From Blattamonas nauphoetae (Eukaryota > Preaxostyla > Oxymonadida): a DNA stretch of 64,000 nt. The notes beneath the pieces are model-generated. The model was not told the DNA's origin. It did not search any database and was given only the letters and a program-made list of their open reading frames with translations. The position numbers were made by a program, and so were the translations under genes. Below are positions 21,728-33,800 of the stretch, piece by piece; within the stretch, counting starts at the first letter, position 1; every line of letters starts with the position of its first letter. The stretch lies in NCBI GenBank assembly GCA_033064195.1, contig JARBJD010000034.1, forward strand, positions 310,001 to 374,000, given 5' to 3'.

Positions 21728-22095
21728 TACCGAAGGCCAACACACTCCATAACCCTTGGTCTTTGTCACCGTAGTCGGGTATATTAGCATTATCATGGAT
21801 CACAACAAGAATTTCCAAGATTTCATCCAGTGCAGTATCATTAAACAGTAATTCACGACAGTTACTTTTTTGGAATCACCTTGCAAAATTAATCAACTTT
21901 TTTCAATCGATTTGTGATATTGAAAGATGTTTGAGAGTAAATCAGTCCATATTGAAGTTTTCTGAGACAACAATCAGCCATAAATGCAAACAGAAACAAC
22001 AAAAGTTTAGATCTGCGTGTATCCATTTGGATCTGCGCGTATCCAAATTTTTAGATCTGCGCGTAGCGAAAATCGGATCTGCGCCTATACTTAAT

Positions 22096-22491
22096 CCATT
22101 CTGACGGATTGAGAGCGGAGATGGTGAAGGGGAGGGAGGGCGCTTCGGCGTTCGATTTGGATGGATCGTGCTCAAACACTTCCAACTTCAGTCCGCATGG
22201 AATCATCATCGTTCCAACAACATTCACCGAATACTGTTTCAGTTTCTTGTCCAACTTGCTGGTTGATTCATTCGCCACAAGAGTGGGGACGAAGAGAGGA
22301 GCCGCCAAGATCTCACCGTCTTTGGTGACAGTGCATCCATCTGCAACGATCCAATGGTGTGACGTGGAGTGGCCGTCCCCTCCTCCGATCCCATTGATCA
22401 ACACCGTTCCATTCGAGCATTTCACGTTTCGGCGGAGAGAAGGCCATTCCACGTTGGAAGGTGAATTCAGATTGAAGATGCAGCCAGTCAT
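22096..22491 (-). pseudogene. Ectodomain end of the interrupted receptor gene
   Basis: About 130 codons read VKCSNGTVLINGIGGGDGHS, then WIVADGCTVTKDGEILAAPL, then LKLEVFEHDP and finally SALNPSEW at the 13-bp target duplication. This is an extracellular beta-rich segment that precedes the transmembrane helix found at 12.8 kb. The frame is continuous with the 11714-12889 part once the 9.2 kb element is removed. At 22492 it meets the dispersed repeat (TTACACAAACC end), so the N-terminal beta-helix is missing or displaced. A related but more decayed ectodomain lies at 23640-24140. Confidence 0.7.
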
Positions 22492-23095
22492 TTACACAAA
22501 CCAGTGCTCATCAACAGATTGAGTGAGTCCCTGGGTTCGTGAAACACGGTCCATGGGTTGGCCGATCAACAAATACAATAAAATATGTTTTATCTGTTGA
22601 AAGAAATAAATCCCGACCCGAGAGGTTAATCATCGAGCCGGTTCCGCCCAAGTGGGGGCGGCTGATGAGCAAAAAGTGGGATCTACCCATAACTCCAGAA
22701 AAGCCCCAACGGGGATGAAAAACTGGAGAAAACGAGAAGTCAGAATGACTAATGAAGTGAAAACCACCAAAAGGTTACAATTGTAAAACGCCGCAGTGCT
22801 AAAGACATACCGATGTCCTCTTTCAACTGCTGTGTGACAGAGAAAGAGGTTGATGAGCACTGGTTTGTGTAAAGGATGTCGCAAGCTCCATCCGACACAT
22901 ATCCAGGGCTCATCAACAGATTGAGGATTGAAAAGGACTAAAATCAAGTGGAAAAGTGATAATGAGAACAATTAAAAGAAGAGAACTTCCACGACTCTAC
23001 CCACTTGCTCCCCTTTTACATCAACAACGGCCGTGCTTCCTCCAAAGCTGGCACCAGCAGTTGGCGAGCGAGGAGTCTTATCGGACGATTAGGAC
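22492..23095. repeat. Dispersed repeat, copy 1
   Basis: TTACACAAACCAGTGCTCAT at 22493 reappears inverted near 22860-22880, bounding about 385 bp. The sequence then continues through AGGATGTCGCAAGCTCC to about 23095. The whole stretch is matched in inverse orientation at 47890-48466. Its end segment is also found at 25775-25880. It contains no credible frame and is probably a non-autonomous element or part of one. Confidence 0.6.
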
Positions 23096-23240
23096 TGGAG
23101 CGGAGTAGTAGTCATCAACGGATGTTGACCATCCGACATGTGCTTGAAGCACATTCAGCGAGCTCGACTCACTACCGGAGAGTGAGGACAATCACTGAGG
23201 GTTCCCCATTGGAGATGGGGAACAGGTGAGGAGACAACTC
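23087..23240. repeat. Inverted partner of 30690-30803
   Basis: GAGCGGAGTAGTAGTC, then GCGAGCTCGACTCACTACCG, GGAGAGTGAGGACAATC and GGAGATGGGGAACAGGTGAG recur in reverse complement at 30690-30803. The left copy has about 40 extra bases after the first block. The pair brackets 7.5 kb of decayed sequence. Confidence 0.6.
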
Positions 23241-23622
23241 GACTCACAACGCGTCCAGGTGAGGAGACAACTCGACTCACAACGCGTCCAGGTGAGGAGA
23301 CAACTCGACTCACAACGCGTCCAGGTGAGGAGACAACTCGACTCACAACGCGTCCAGGTGAGGAGCAACTCGACTCACAACGCGTCCAGGTGAGGAGACA
23401 ACTCGACTCACAACGCGTCCAGGTGAGGAGACAACTCGACTCACAACGCGTCCAGGTGAGGAGACAACTCGACTCACAACGCGTCCAGGTGAGGAGACAA
23501 CTCGACTCACAACGCGTCCAGGTGAGGAGACAACTCGACTCACAACGCGTCCAGGTGAGGAGACAACTCGACTCACAACGCGTCCAGGTGAGGAGCAACT
23601 CGACTCACAACACGTCCAGATG
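23225..23622. repeat. 33-bp minisatellite
   Basis: About 12 head-to-tail copies of a 33-bp unit that begins GTGAGGAGACAACTCGACTC and ends ACAACGCGTCCAG. Two copies lack 2 bp (GTGAGGAGCAACTCG), which shifts the overlapping frames. The last copy has point changes. The unit seems derived from the adjacent inverted-repeat sequence, as a single related unit sits beside the partner copy near 30650-30710. Confidence 0.9.
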
Positions 23623-23639
23623 AGGAAAGGAATCCACCA

Positions 23640-24140
23640 CTTCATTTTCTCCTTCACTGATTGTGCTGCTTGATCCACTGAATTCTTGCTATTGTCGTTT
23701 CGTTCAGTCCAATCTTAACGTCCAAGACACAGGCACTTTCATTTCGATCTGAGTCTCGTTGAACGATTTTGTTGAGTTGACAGAAAGTGGAGTCCGAACT
23801 ATCTCTCCTACAGTCCCATCTTTCTTCGTCTCAAACATTTCCAGGATCAATGAGAAAGGAATCAGATTCATTCCATCCATCATCAAATCGACTGCTCATG
23901 TTGTCTTGTTCAGTGTGCTCGTCGATGATGAAGAGAGGCTGGGATGAAGAACGTGGCATTCGCCTTCGCATCCTTCCCACTCAATACACAACCGTCGTGT
24001 GACAGCCACAGATGAGGATGGTCTGCTTTCCCATCTCCCCCATTCAGACTCCCAATGTCGATCTAGTTCATTCCGACGTATACAGTCCTCGTACATATCC
24101 CGCTCAATATCAACGGATGTCTGGTGAGTGGATGTCACCT
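23640..24140 (-). pseudogene. Decayed ectodomain of a beta-helix receptor
   Basis: Minus frames contain MNLIPFSLILEMFETKKDGT and STKSFNETQIEMKVPVSWTL, matching in order the membrane-proximal ectodomain of the gene at 22096-22491 (MIPCGLKLEVFEHDPSK, ALNPSEW). Stops and frame changes break it (for example the stop after STSTLNKTT near 23896). No transmembrane or kinase part follows; instead the minisatellite begins. It is a truncated pseudogene copy. Confidence 0.5.
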
Positions 24141-24955
24141 ATCCCACTCCAATGTGATAGTCTCATCTCCTCCAGTCCATCTATCTGTCGTCCATGAGCG
24201 TGTTTGTTGTACTGAGGAGGAGGATCCCATGTGGTTCTTCATCGTCATCTCGAACCGAGACTGGTCGTGTGAAGAAGGTACGACATGATAGTCTTTGCGA
24301 TGACAGCCTGTCCGTTCACACTAGTCGTCTAGTTCTGTCAGTTGAACAGCACCTGTACGCTAATTCGTGAAATCGAGATAGTGAGCTGTCAATGTTGGTG
24401 ACTATTGGTAGTGTGTTCGAGTGAGGAGTAGCTCTCTACAACCGAGTGTGAGAATCCATTCGTGACAATCGAAGCGATGAAATGTCAATGAAACGGCAGT
24501 GAACGATATGAGTGTGGTGTGGTTGGTGTCACTCATTGATGATGTGATTCCGACTCACGGGATGCCCTGCGACCCACGAATGAAAAACGGTCAGGAATGA
24601 AGAGTTTAGTCTTGACATCGTGAGTTGGAATTCGGACTTAGAGAGAGAAGGCAGATACTCTGCGGGATCTGTCCGATGAGGAGCAGATGAGATGAAAGAA
24701 GAAAAGCTGCATCATGATCTTTCATAGAAGTTGTGACGCTCTCGAAGCTCAAGAGAGGACTCGGATATGGTTGTAACTTCCTGACTTGGAGAGTGTTCTC
24801 TCCTTTTCTTCGAGAACGTACTCGAGGTCATGACAAGTTCTGAGCACGGAGGAAAAGAGAGTGACGCTCTGTGGAATCCAACTTGACGAACAGCGTTCGT
24901 GATATTCGTCAGAAGCATTGGGTAGGTTCATCGTCTAATGTCGTTGACGGATTCA
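24141..24955. other. Gap, nothing recognised
   Basis: Short frames only, with mixed composition typical of decayed sequence. Confidence 0.4.
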
Positions 24956-25600
24956 CAGATTGCGAGTGGCGCAGGTTGTCCACTGATCTTGCATCATTAC
25001 CATGACTCTCTTGAGGTAACGAAGATGGCACTGAGTGTGATTTGTACGTGCTTCCCCGCATGGTGAAACAGAGATTGGACACACAAAGCGTTGACTCGTT
25101 TGTCTGCTTCGTTAGGACTTCATCTCTTCTTTCTTTGATTGATTTGATTGACTGTGACTCGGAAAGTGTTCACCATCCTTTCTTGATGAAATCATCGATG
25201 TCAAATGGGTATTGTCAGCGGTGAAGAGTTTGAATCAATGATCAGTTTCGTCGGTAACAAACGTGTCGCGCCAATAAGCTTTGTGATTGTCGACAATGAT
25301 TCCTTTCATACAGTGTCATCCAGAACGAATCAGCTACATTGCAAGATAAGAAAATTCATCCGTGTAGAGCTTGTCGTACGCATTCTCGATTGTGTCCCAA
25401 TTCTAATTGTTCATGTACGACATCATTTCCTCGTCGTGCCTGAACATGTTGAGTCAAATCTTGTGACAGGCGGATATCATCAGATATGAGAATAAGTATC
25501 TCAGGTTCTTGACGTCTTTGTCGGACGAGTGGAAGTGCGTTGAAGCTGTTTGGAGCGAGCATCTGTTTCTCGCTCCTCATCAAAAATGACCTCCATTCGA
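24956..25600 (-). pseudogene. Possible decayed Tc1/mariner-type transposase remnant
   Basis: The minus strand, read across stops and frames, shows NWDTIENAYDKL, then GIIVDNHKAYWRD and TFVTDETDH. These loosely resemble the W..i...W..l and W....FTDE blocks of Tc1/IS630-type transposases, but the order is not the usual one. No ends were found. This is a weak suggestion. Confidence 0.2.
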
Positions 25601-25774
25601 ATAGCTGTCACGAATTCGCGGAGGTTCTCACCACAGGCCGGGAAGTGGGAGACACGAAACTTCTTCATTGAGAGTATCGAGACACTCTTGACACTTCCGA
25701 TGCCAGTTCGTCCGACAAAATACTGATGCCGTTTTACCCTAGCACGTTCTTCTATGCATCGAATGCTTTCAGTT

Positions 25775-25882
25775 CCACAGGATGTCGCAAGCTCCATCCG
25801 ACACATAACCAGGGCTCATCAACAGGTTGAGTGAGTGAGTCCCTGGGTTCGTGAATGACGGTCCATGGGTTGGCCGATCTGA
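25775..25882. repeat. Dispersed repeat, truncated copy
   Basis: It starts AGGATGTCGCAAGCTCC and ends GGTTGGCCGATC. It includes CTCATCAACAGGTTGAGTGA, the uninterrupted form of the site that carries an 871-bp insertion at 48467-49337. Confidence 0.6.
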
Positions 25883-27887
25883 AATACCAATCAGAACAAA
25901 TTGACCTCCTCGTCGATTTTTGACGAACTATCTTTCTTTGATCACCGCTTATTTCATACTGATCAAACAGAAATACATTTTCTTCACTCGATCGTTCTCT
26001 TCAATTTCGAAACAAAAGGATCGCACAAGTAGCTCCCGATGGCATAATCACTTCAGTTCTTTAAACGACCCACTCAAGACAGGGGTATCAAGTGGATTCA
26101 ATTGAGATCTCTCAATACGAATGATTTTCAAGTCGACATGCAAGACCGGGAAATCGAAGAGGATCGATCACTCTTGAAGATCCGTGACCCGACTGGAAAG
26201 TTGAACGACGAGGAGGATACAAGCATCGACAATAGCTACGATCTTGTGAACACTGAAAGCAGCAAAGTGATTCACACGATGCTTCAATACCTCAATATCA
26301 AGTTCTTCCGTTTTATCCTCTCCCATGCGAATGATCGTGGCAAGGTTGAAAGTTAATACCGAGGATGAGATAATTCGTCTGTCTTACAAGCTTGGAATCT
26401 GAACCCGACAATACCCTTGCATTCCTCACGAATCATGCTTGCGTCTCAGTACAACCACTGATGGATAATTGTGCAGTAATAACGTTCCTCAGCACTCAAG
26501 ACAGTGCGAACATCGGAATATTGATTGTTGATCTTTTTCATAATCGCAACAAGACTCCCCACTGATGATAAAAAAGAGGACGAACAAAAAGCATCTTGGA
26601 ATTGCATCAGAACGATCACCAGATTCGAAAGTATCATGATTAGCATGCGAAGTGATCAACAGATCCAGAAGTGACAAGATTCATCACGATTTTCGTCCAA
26701 TCACACGACCGCTTATTCGTACCGACCGTGACACTCATTGGAGTTGGTCTAGCGAACGAGGAGGAGACTTAGTCAATCAAGTGAAGGTCAGACAGTTTAT
26801 CCACAGAATTTCAATATCATGCGGAGGCTTTTCTGCTTCTTTGAGAAGCATCACTCCGCTTGCTCCGCTCGGACTAAAATTGGCTGTAAACTGCAAGAAA
26901 AGCATTACGACTCAACTCAATAGTATTCTGATATCCAACATGGTTAAACGTGACAGATTATTACAAGTTAATCTCGGTAGATAAACTCTGCCTCGTTGAA
27001 GGATCCAACTATACATATGAAGCTAATGAGGGATAAAGAAACCTCTGAATTACTAGAATCAGCATTTAGTGACATTAGTTGCGTGTTTCATCCCGTCCAG
27101 CAGCGGGGTAAAATGAAACCACGCACCATCCAATACCGGAAATAAAGCGAACCAGCACCCGTCACTATCATCCCAAAATCTGTCACCTTTCTGAATACAA
27201 CCTCAACCTGTTCTCTAGACCTGAAACTATCCGACAATACACCTACCGTCATGAAGTTAAGATTCATCAAGAAAGGATCAAGATTTGATCGCGTCTCTGA
27301 CGACAGTATCACGGCGATCTTGCGCATCTAAGCTCTGAGCCAAACAACATGTCAGATCTGATCACTTGATCCCATTGCAAGGAAGAAATGGTCTTCCTTT
27401 TGGAATACGCCGTTGATGGACCGTTCACTGGACTCGAGTATCACCAACATCACGCCTGTCTGCATCAGCAACGAAACACAAGAGCATCCTGCTAAGGGAG
27501 CAAAAACTCCATAGAAGATCCAACAAGTTGAGATGGAATGACGTCGAAACGGGGAGATTCAAGAGCATGAGTGTCAACACCTCCTAAACAATCCAGAGCA
27601 TCACACGTCGGAATCGTCAATCAGTGGGAAGCTGATAGGGTGAAGTGATTGACAGACAGAGAGATACAGAGATCCAATCAGAGACAGATTAGGCTCTCCC
27701 AACGTATGTGACATGAGGAAATGAACCAACATCTTGTCGGAGTGGCGTGTCTCGATTGTGCAGATGACTTCTGCAGACACTTCATCCCCCAAGACGTGTC
27801 GTGCTTCTCACTCCCCACTCATTCGGTCAAGCAGGCGAACCAGAACCGATGCTAGGTCAAAGATCATCACCAGTGTCAATACAGGTA
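25883..27887. other. 2 kb of decayed or non-coding sequence
   Basis: No frame longer than about 110 codons and no family signal. About 55 bp near 27060-27113 (GACATTAGTTGCGTGTTTCA region) match, in reverse complement, 49905-49960 with further diverged similarity beyond. This marks an old dispersed repeat. Confidence 0.4.
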
Positions 27888-28766
27888 GACTAGTTCTGAA
27901 TTGTATTTTAATTTTTCAGAAATGTATTTTAATATTTCAGAAATGAACATAATTGTTCAGAAATGTATTTTAATTGTTCAGAAATGAACATGATAGTTCA
28001 CAAATGAACAGAGATTTTTCAGAAATGAACAGCGATTATTCTGAAATGAACAGTGATTATTCAGAATTGAACGGCCTCTCTCTGTGTTCAGATTTGTGAT
28101 TCATTCTCGACTTTCAACTCAACATGAGAATATCGAGGCGATCTCATCGTCGTCATCGGTGATGATCATTGGTTTTCGAAGTGGAATTATCGTGCACTAT
28201 CCTGGACAATGTCCTTCAGTGTTGGAGTTCAATTTTTTGTGCTCTTTTCATAAGAAATGATGAAAACCACGAGTAAGACAGAGTAGATGTTGGTTGATTT
28301 TTGTCATGGTGGAATTCTTTTTTGCAAAAAACCAGATTTTAGCTCCTCGTCTGTCAAAATACCTGTGAACTGAACCCGATTAAAGAAAACTTTGGAACTA
28401 TGGCCCGGGAGAGTAAGTAGGTCTCTTCTGAGATGAGAACAACCATATATCTTATATAATTCAAAATCTCTCAGTGCGATTACCTGACGATATTTGACAG
28501 TGGTCATTTAAATGGAGTTCCATCCGTTCTTTCAACCTCTTGTAAAACGTGTCGTCGAAAAAATATGCATGTAAAAGGACTGTTCATTTACGAACAATCA
28601 CTGTTCATTTCAGAAAAATCTCTATTCATATATGAATAATTCCTGTTCATTTTTGAATAATTAAAATACATTTCTGAACAATTATGTTCATTTCTGAACA
28701 ATAAAAATGCATTTCTGAACAATTATGTTCATTTCTGAATAATTAAAATACAATTCAGAACTAGTC
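27888..28766. mobile_element. 879-bp MITE-like element with repeat-filled TIRs
   Basis: The ends GACTAGTTCTGAATTGTATT are inverted at 28766 and flanked by TA on both sides. Each TIR is about 190 bp and consists of staggered copies of TTCAGAAATGAACA-type motifs alternating with AATTAAAATACA. The core 28085-28570 has one 67-codon minus frame without recognisable content. It is non-autonomous. Confidence 0.8.
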
Positions 28767-29975
28767 TAGCTGTACTTGCTGGACATTGAAGATTTCATCA
28801 AAGAAGAATGGCGAACACTATCCGAGTCACAGTAGTTCAAAAAATGGATCTAGAAGAGAGAGACGACGTCTAAAAGGAAACTGACTTTCCAACTTCTGCT
28901 TGGTATTACCGACATCCGTCAACCTCGTTGGAAGAAAGCTCAAACCCGTCACATTCGGTGATTTATTATTGACTTTAAACGTGAAGCATCACCCTTCAGA
29001 ACCAATATCTGGACGGTACAACTCGGGACAACAGTGATATCGCTTCGGCTGACAACGGACCTCCTCCGGCGTTCAGACATTCACAGGACGCTGTTGCCTG
29101 TGCTGTCATGCGACAGACATGTGGTGGAATCATGCCATGATGGAACGACACCAGTCCCAACAGAATAAAGTGTCGAGGTTCACATCGCCCACCAGCACCT
29201 ACCACCACATTCCTTTCGCTGCATGACCTTGTCACTCCACGAAGACTCCAATCCGATGTCAGCTACAAACCAGTTTGGCACCACCGAAAGGCTTGTCTCA
29301 GATTCAAATAGCCCCTCCGCATCGCACTCCCAAGGACTCCAGAGGCGGGCAATTGATGACACATGACAAGCTGAGCTCGTGCGATATTTGTTTCAGATCA
29401 TCTCGAGGATAATACCGTCTCCACTTGCTGAAGTTCGACACAAGTCTTCTTGTCATTGCCTTCCCATTTGGACTGCGAATCGAAAGGAAGATTCAGTCTC
29501 GCCAATTGTTGAATGATTTGGCTCCTGCTTACTCATTTGAGGGAATCAATCGAGCATTCCAGAACGCTCGTCAAGGTCTCTTGACTTTAAAACATTCATC
29601 CCTCCTGACTTGTTGCATCTTTGACATCCCTCATTGTGACGATTTGATTGTGAGGGACATACTCCAGTAAACTGTACAGGCGTCTTGGCTGGTCGGTAGT
29701 TCACACCATCAGAAGGACTGACTCTGACCAACATCAGAGTGTCTCTCAATGGGACGGTCGGCAATGCAAATCAAAGTGAACATGAAGAAAGAGTCTCATG
29801 ACCCACAAATCAGATTGAGTTGCGACAACGAAATCATTTATCTACTGATTGGCCGACAAGGACTTGACAACCAATCACGAACCTGTCGCAACGCAAATCA
29901 TCCCGCATTTTAGGAAATACTTTTGAGCAACAGTTCTAAACTCACCATCGGAACCGTCAACCTATTATTATTCTT
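28767..29975. other. Gap, decayed sequence
   Basis: Short overlapping frames on both strands (for example 29425-29670 plus and 29546-29764 minus) with no recognisable content or ends. Confidence 0.35.
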
Positions 29976-30700
29976 TCAATCGAGGTCGGAAGGTCCTGTC
30001 AGAGTTGAGTAGAGCCAGATCAGAAACAAGTTGGATTTGGGCGTCTCAAGGAATGAAGAATCTTGTCGAGCTGAAGACAGCACCGTCGGATGTGTTTCCA
30101 GAATGGGTATCTCCCACAGCACCAGCACAATTGATAGCGGAACGGAAACGGGATCGGCGGAGTTGGGAGGGAATGCGAGATGTTTTATGGACATCTCTGG
30201 AGAAAGAGGACCGTATGAATACGGGCATGCTTCGCACTTTCTTCAGCATCTTCCTCTCAACCCCCGCCTTCATCGAAGTAGTGAGCAGCAGTGAACCTTC
30301 CCTCAAATGACGCCTCGACATCAGTAGCCGCTCCTTCGATCAGATCAAGTATTGATGACAGAGCAGAAGAACAGACACCAAATTGAACAATCGGTGAGTT
30401 TCGTCAGAATGAAAGAGGATGGAGATGTCGGACATGAGAAGGGTTCTGCCGATGAGTGATGATGGAAGATCGACATCGACGTCATGTTGTCTGGAGAGAG
30501 TTATGGCTCTGAGGGGAGAAGGACGGGTTGACAGGACAGACTCGAGTGGACCGAAGAGAAAGAAGTCAGAAGAAACTGCATTCAATGCGAGAAAGTGGAA
30601 AGTGACAAGAGAAAAGGCTTTCCTCGAAAGATAGACTTGAGGAGAGGGTGCTGGACGTGAGCCGAGTTGTCTCCCACACGCATTTAGTGAGTCGAGTGTT
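29976..30700 (-). pseudogene. Decayed host gene, probably helical-repeat type
   Basis: Minus frames 30708-30340, 30321-30046 and 30194-29976 follow one another with coding-like composition: FSLVTFHFLALNAVSSDFFL, then VDVDLPSSLIGRTLLMSDIS and RLFNLVSVLLLCHQYL. They are in different frames, without good splice sites between all of them. The style resembles the 37965-39047 gene. It is probably a broken family member. Confidence 0.35.
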
Positions 30701-30803
30701 CTCCTCACCTGTTCCCCATCTCCAATGCGGAACCTGCAGCGATTGTCCTCACTCTCCGGTAGTGAGTCGAGCTCGCTGACGACTACTACTCCGCTCCAAT
30801 ACT
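30690..30803. repeat. Inverted partner of 23087-23240
   Basis: Reverse complement of the block described at 23087-23240, with a few substitutions. Next to it, CATGGGTCGGCATGTCC at about 30816-30832 matches, inverted, the end of the 47.85 kb repeat. Confidence 0.6.
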
Positions 30804-30837
30804 GATTGGTTTAGCATGGGTCGGCATGTCCTCCTCG

Positions 30838-30872
30838 AAAACCCCGTGTCCTATGATAGGACACGGGGTTTT
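30838..30872. repeat. Perfect 35-bp palindrome
   Basis: Arms AAAACCCCGTGTCCTAT and its exact complement are separated by a single G at 30855. It would extrude as a 17-bp hairpin. The GTGTCCTAT core is shared with the inverted repeats at 47492-47636. Confidence 0.9.
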
Positions 30873-33800
30873 GGCGCTTAATTAGGCGATGAGAGGGTTC
30901 TGTTCTACAAAGCATGTAGATGATGTAATATGAGGTGATTCACACTTTTTGCACATCAGAGCTCTTTTTTACGTTCATTTGTGATCAATCAGAAGCTAAA
31001 AAAGGGAATTGTGTTCGATCAGGGTTAATCACTTTACTATTGTTCATCAACCCCAACATTCTTAAACCCACAACATTTTGAGAATGTGTCAGTTTTGTTC
31101 TCTCATTTTCTGCCTTATGCCTTCTCATTTCATTTTGTTCTTTCTCTCATCCCTTCTTTTCACAATATTAATCAGGTTTGAGTCAAAAAACAGAAGAAAA
31201 CTAAAAAGTCTTCCCTGAACGAAGTGATCTTCCCGTTATTTTGCGAACCAAAATTCCGTCCCCAAGCTTCAAGAATTGCGATGGGAATCACTACACGTGC
31301 TGTATGTTGTCTGCTGTTTTGATTGCTTCAATATGTCACCCATAGAGATCAAATCTGTCCCGAAACAGAAAACCTGTTCATCACTCCGCAAGGTGGAAAC
31401 AAAATTTGATTGAAATCAGATTGAAACTTCAAAAGCAACCATATAAGACGATGAATCCCCTTCTTGCCTTGCTCATTCTCGAACAAAAAACCAAAGTCGA
31501 GCGGGGAGTGATTCAAGAAATTACTCATTTGAGATCAGATACAATCTCACGAGCTCGAACCATGTTTCGATCAGGGAAGCAAATCCAGAAGAATGGACGA
31601 CCTTCTGCAATCCCTCAGGCCGAGTTGGCACTATTTGAATCTTGGCTGCAAAAACAAGTCGATGCGAGTAAATGCATCACTGTTAAAGAAGCACATTCCA
31701 AGGTATCTCACGTTTCTTTCGTTCATTGGAATCATACAGCTTGAAGATGTTCTTTCCTCGTCTCCAAACGAAGTGACGAGGCAGATACAGATTGCACCAA
31801 ACTGGACACACAATCATGTTTCCAATCACCCCAACCTTGACTATTCTGTTCCGAAACGAATGGATTCCGCAAAAACAGCTGCTGCAAACGAAACAAATAT
31901 GATGGAATGGCACAAACAACTTTCAGACATCATCATATTAAACAAAATCCAGAAAAACCTGATTTTTAACTGTGATGAAACTGGATTTAGCGAAGTAAAA
32001 CATTCGCAACAATCAATTATCCATCGCATCAACGATCCTCCTCCCCTCCTTCGGAAAAATACAAGAGTGACCAACTTCACTCTTGTTGCATGCGTGTGTG
32101 CTGACGGATCATATTTCAAGCCAAGACTAATTTATCCAATGAAAACTATACCGGTTGAATTTATCGAGTTGGAGACGTTTGGAATTAAGGTGCTTTGTCA
32201 GGGAGACAGTGGTGTCCACTCAGATCTATTTCATCAATTGTGGACAACTTGGATCCAACCAGCAATCATTAAGAAGAGAAAGAAGGCAAATCAAACCGGT
32301 CAGTGGGCATTGTTCATTATGGACAATTGTTCGTCACATCTCTCATCTTCCGTCTCTCAACTAGCTCTCCAAAATCAAATCCACATCCTCACGTTGCCAC
32401 CAGGGCTTTCCAAAAATACCCATAATTTTCTGGGTGATTTCGAAAAAATGGAAAACACCAAATTGTCTTTAGAAAACTCTGTCAAAGTAAATACATCAAA
32501 GATAGACAATAATATTATCTGAAAGTGAAAGTTTCTCCCGATTGAATGAAAAGAAGATAATAAAGGGTAAATCTTGATCTGTCCTTCTGAATTTGAGACT
32601 AAGAATGGCGAAAGTTGTGTGAATCTTTGCGCGATTGTCGGTGATTGCGGAGGAGATGAGAGGATGTTTTCTTTCTTCTTCGTGTCATTGTTTTTAAGGA
32701 AAAGGAGAGTTTGCATGGATTGCTTGTATTAATTATTATTTTCTTCTTGTTGAGGAATGGTCTGGAATAATGGTAGTGTTGTTGTTGATCTAGTTCCTTT
32801 TTTAGGGATTGTTGTGGGGGAGTGTTGATACTGATGTTGATCTTGTTCTTCTTCACAGATTGTCGATGATCCTACAAAGTCGGCAAAATCCACGGACAAA
32901 CGTGATGAATCCAATCGAAGTCAACACAAATAGGGACGTACAGGTCCATACTGTGCAATTTTTTCTCGTCTGGAATACTCGGATCATCACATCGTCTGAC
33001 CCTTGTCGAACTTGGCATGATACCACCCTTTTCTCAGGCGATGATTAATACTGAGAACCACGAAGATATGGAGAACTAATTTCTGGTTCCAATTACTTCG
33101 ATAGCAACGACTTCAAGTGTGATCTCCATTCGTCAACCTTCTCTCCCTCTAATTCACTTAATTGTAGGTTCTGGATAAAAACCAATGTTTGATACGGGAG
33201 GTGTTCTGATATTTGTTGGTCCGCTCACAGCAGATCACAATCACAACAAATATTTCGTGATGACTGGTCTCATCTGCTGCATTCCCTCGCCACTGCAAAT
33301 ATTGCTTTCATACGCTCACACATCTTTCTTTCCAAGACTCTGCCTTGAATGAGATCATCTTTTTAGTCAGTCTCCCACTCCTTCAAGTTATCACACAAGA
33401 GACCAAGGAATTTACTCCTCGTTTCGCTCAAACCGCGCTCTTCATCATTGCACTTGTCACCAGTTTGTCCTTCATCGCATTTTATCGACGGATTAGTGCC
33501 CTTATTCATTCCGTTGAATTTTCTGGAGGATCCGAAACAGCTTGCTCTCCCATCGTTCAAACTCTGTATAAACGGCCTATTTCCGTCAATTGATTCCCCA
33601 AAACGTGTTAAACACTCTTTTCCCATCCTCTAAGCCACTAACGACTCGCTGTTGACCAAGTACAACCTCATGCAACTCCTCATCACCATTCTGGATCGAT
33701 TCATCGACATGTGCTTCGACTTAAAACACACAATTCCTTTGATTCTTCATCTCGTTCTCCTGGTACAACCACATTTCCTTTCAAGACTCGGATATGCTGA

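Larger units (their letters stand above)
12890..22094. mobile_element. 9.2 kb TIR transposon inserted in the receptor gene
   Basis: The ends are terminal inverted repeats of about 95 bp starting TTAAGTATTGGCGCAGATCC on the left and TTAAGTATAGGCGCAGATCC on the right. Each holds four spaced copies of a CGCAGATCC-type motif about 20 bp apart. A 13-bp direct repeat (TCCATTCTGACGG) lies at 12877-12889 and at 22095-22107, and the receptor reading frame resumes across it. The element carries a coiled-coil protein gene (17.8-19.8 kb). Two later insertions lie within it: a foldback element (13114-17486, which itself contains a Mutator-like element) and a pogo-like element (20105-21727). Removing them leaves about 3.2 kb. 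No transposase of its own was recognised. The family is unknown, since a 13-bp duplication with TTAA-starting ends fits no superfamily I know well. Confidence 0.85.
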
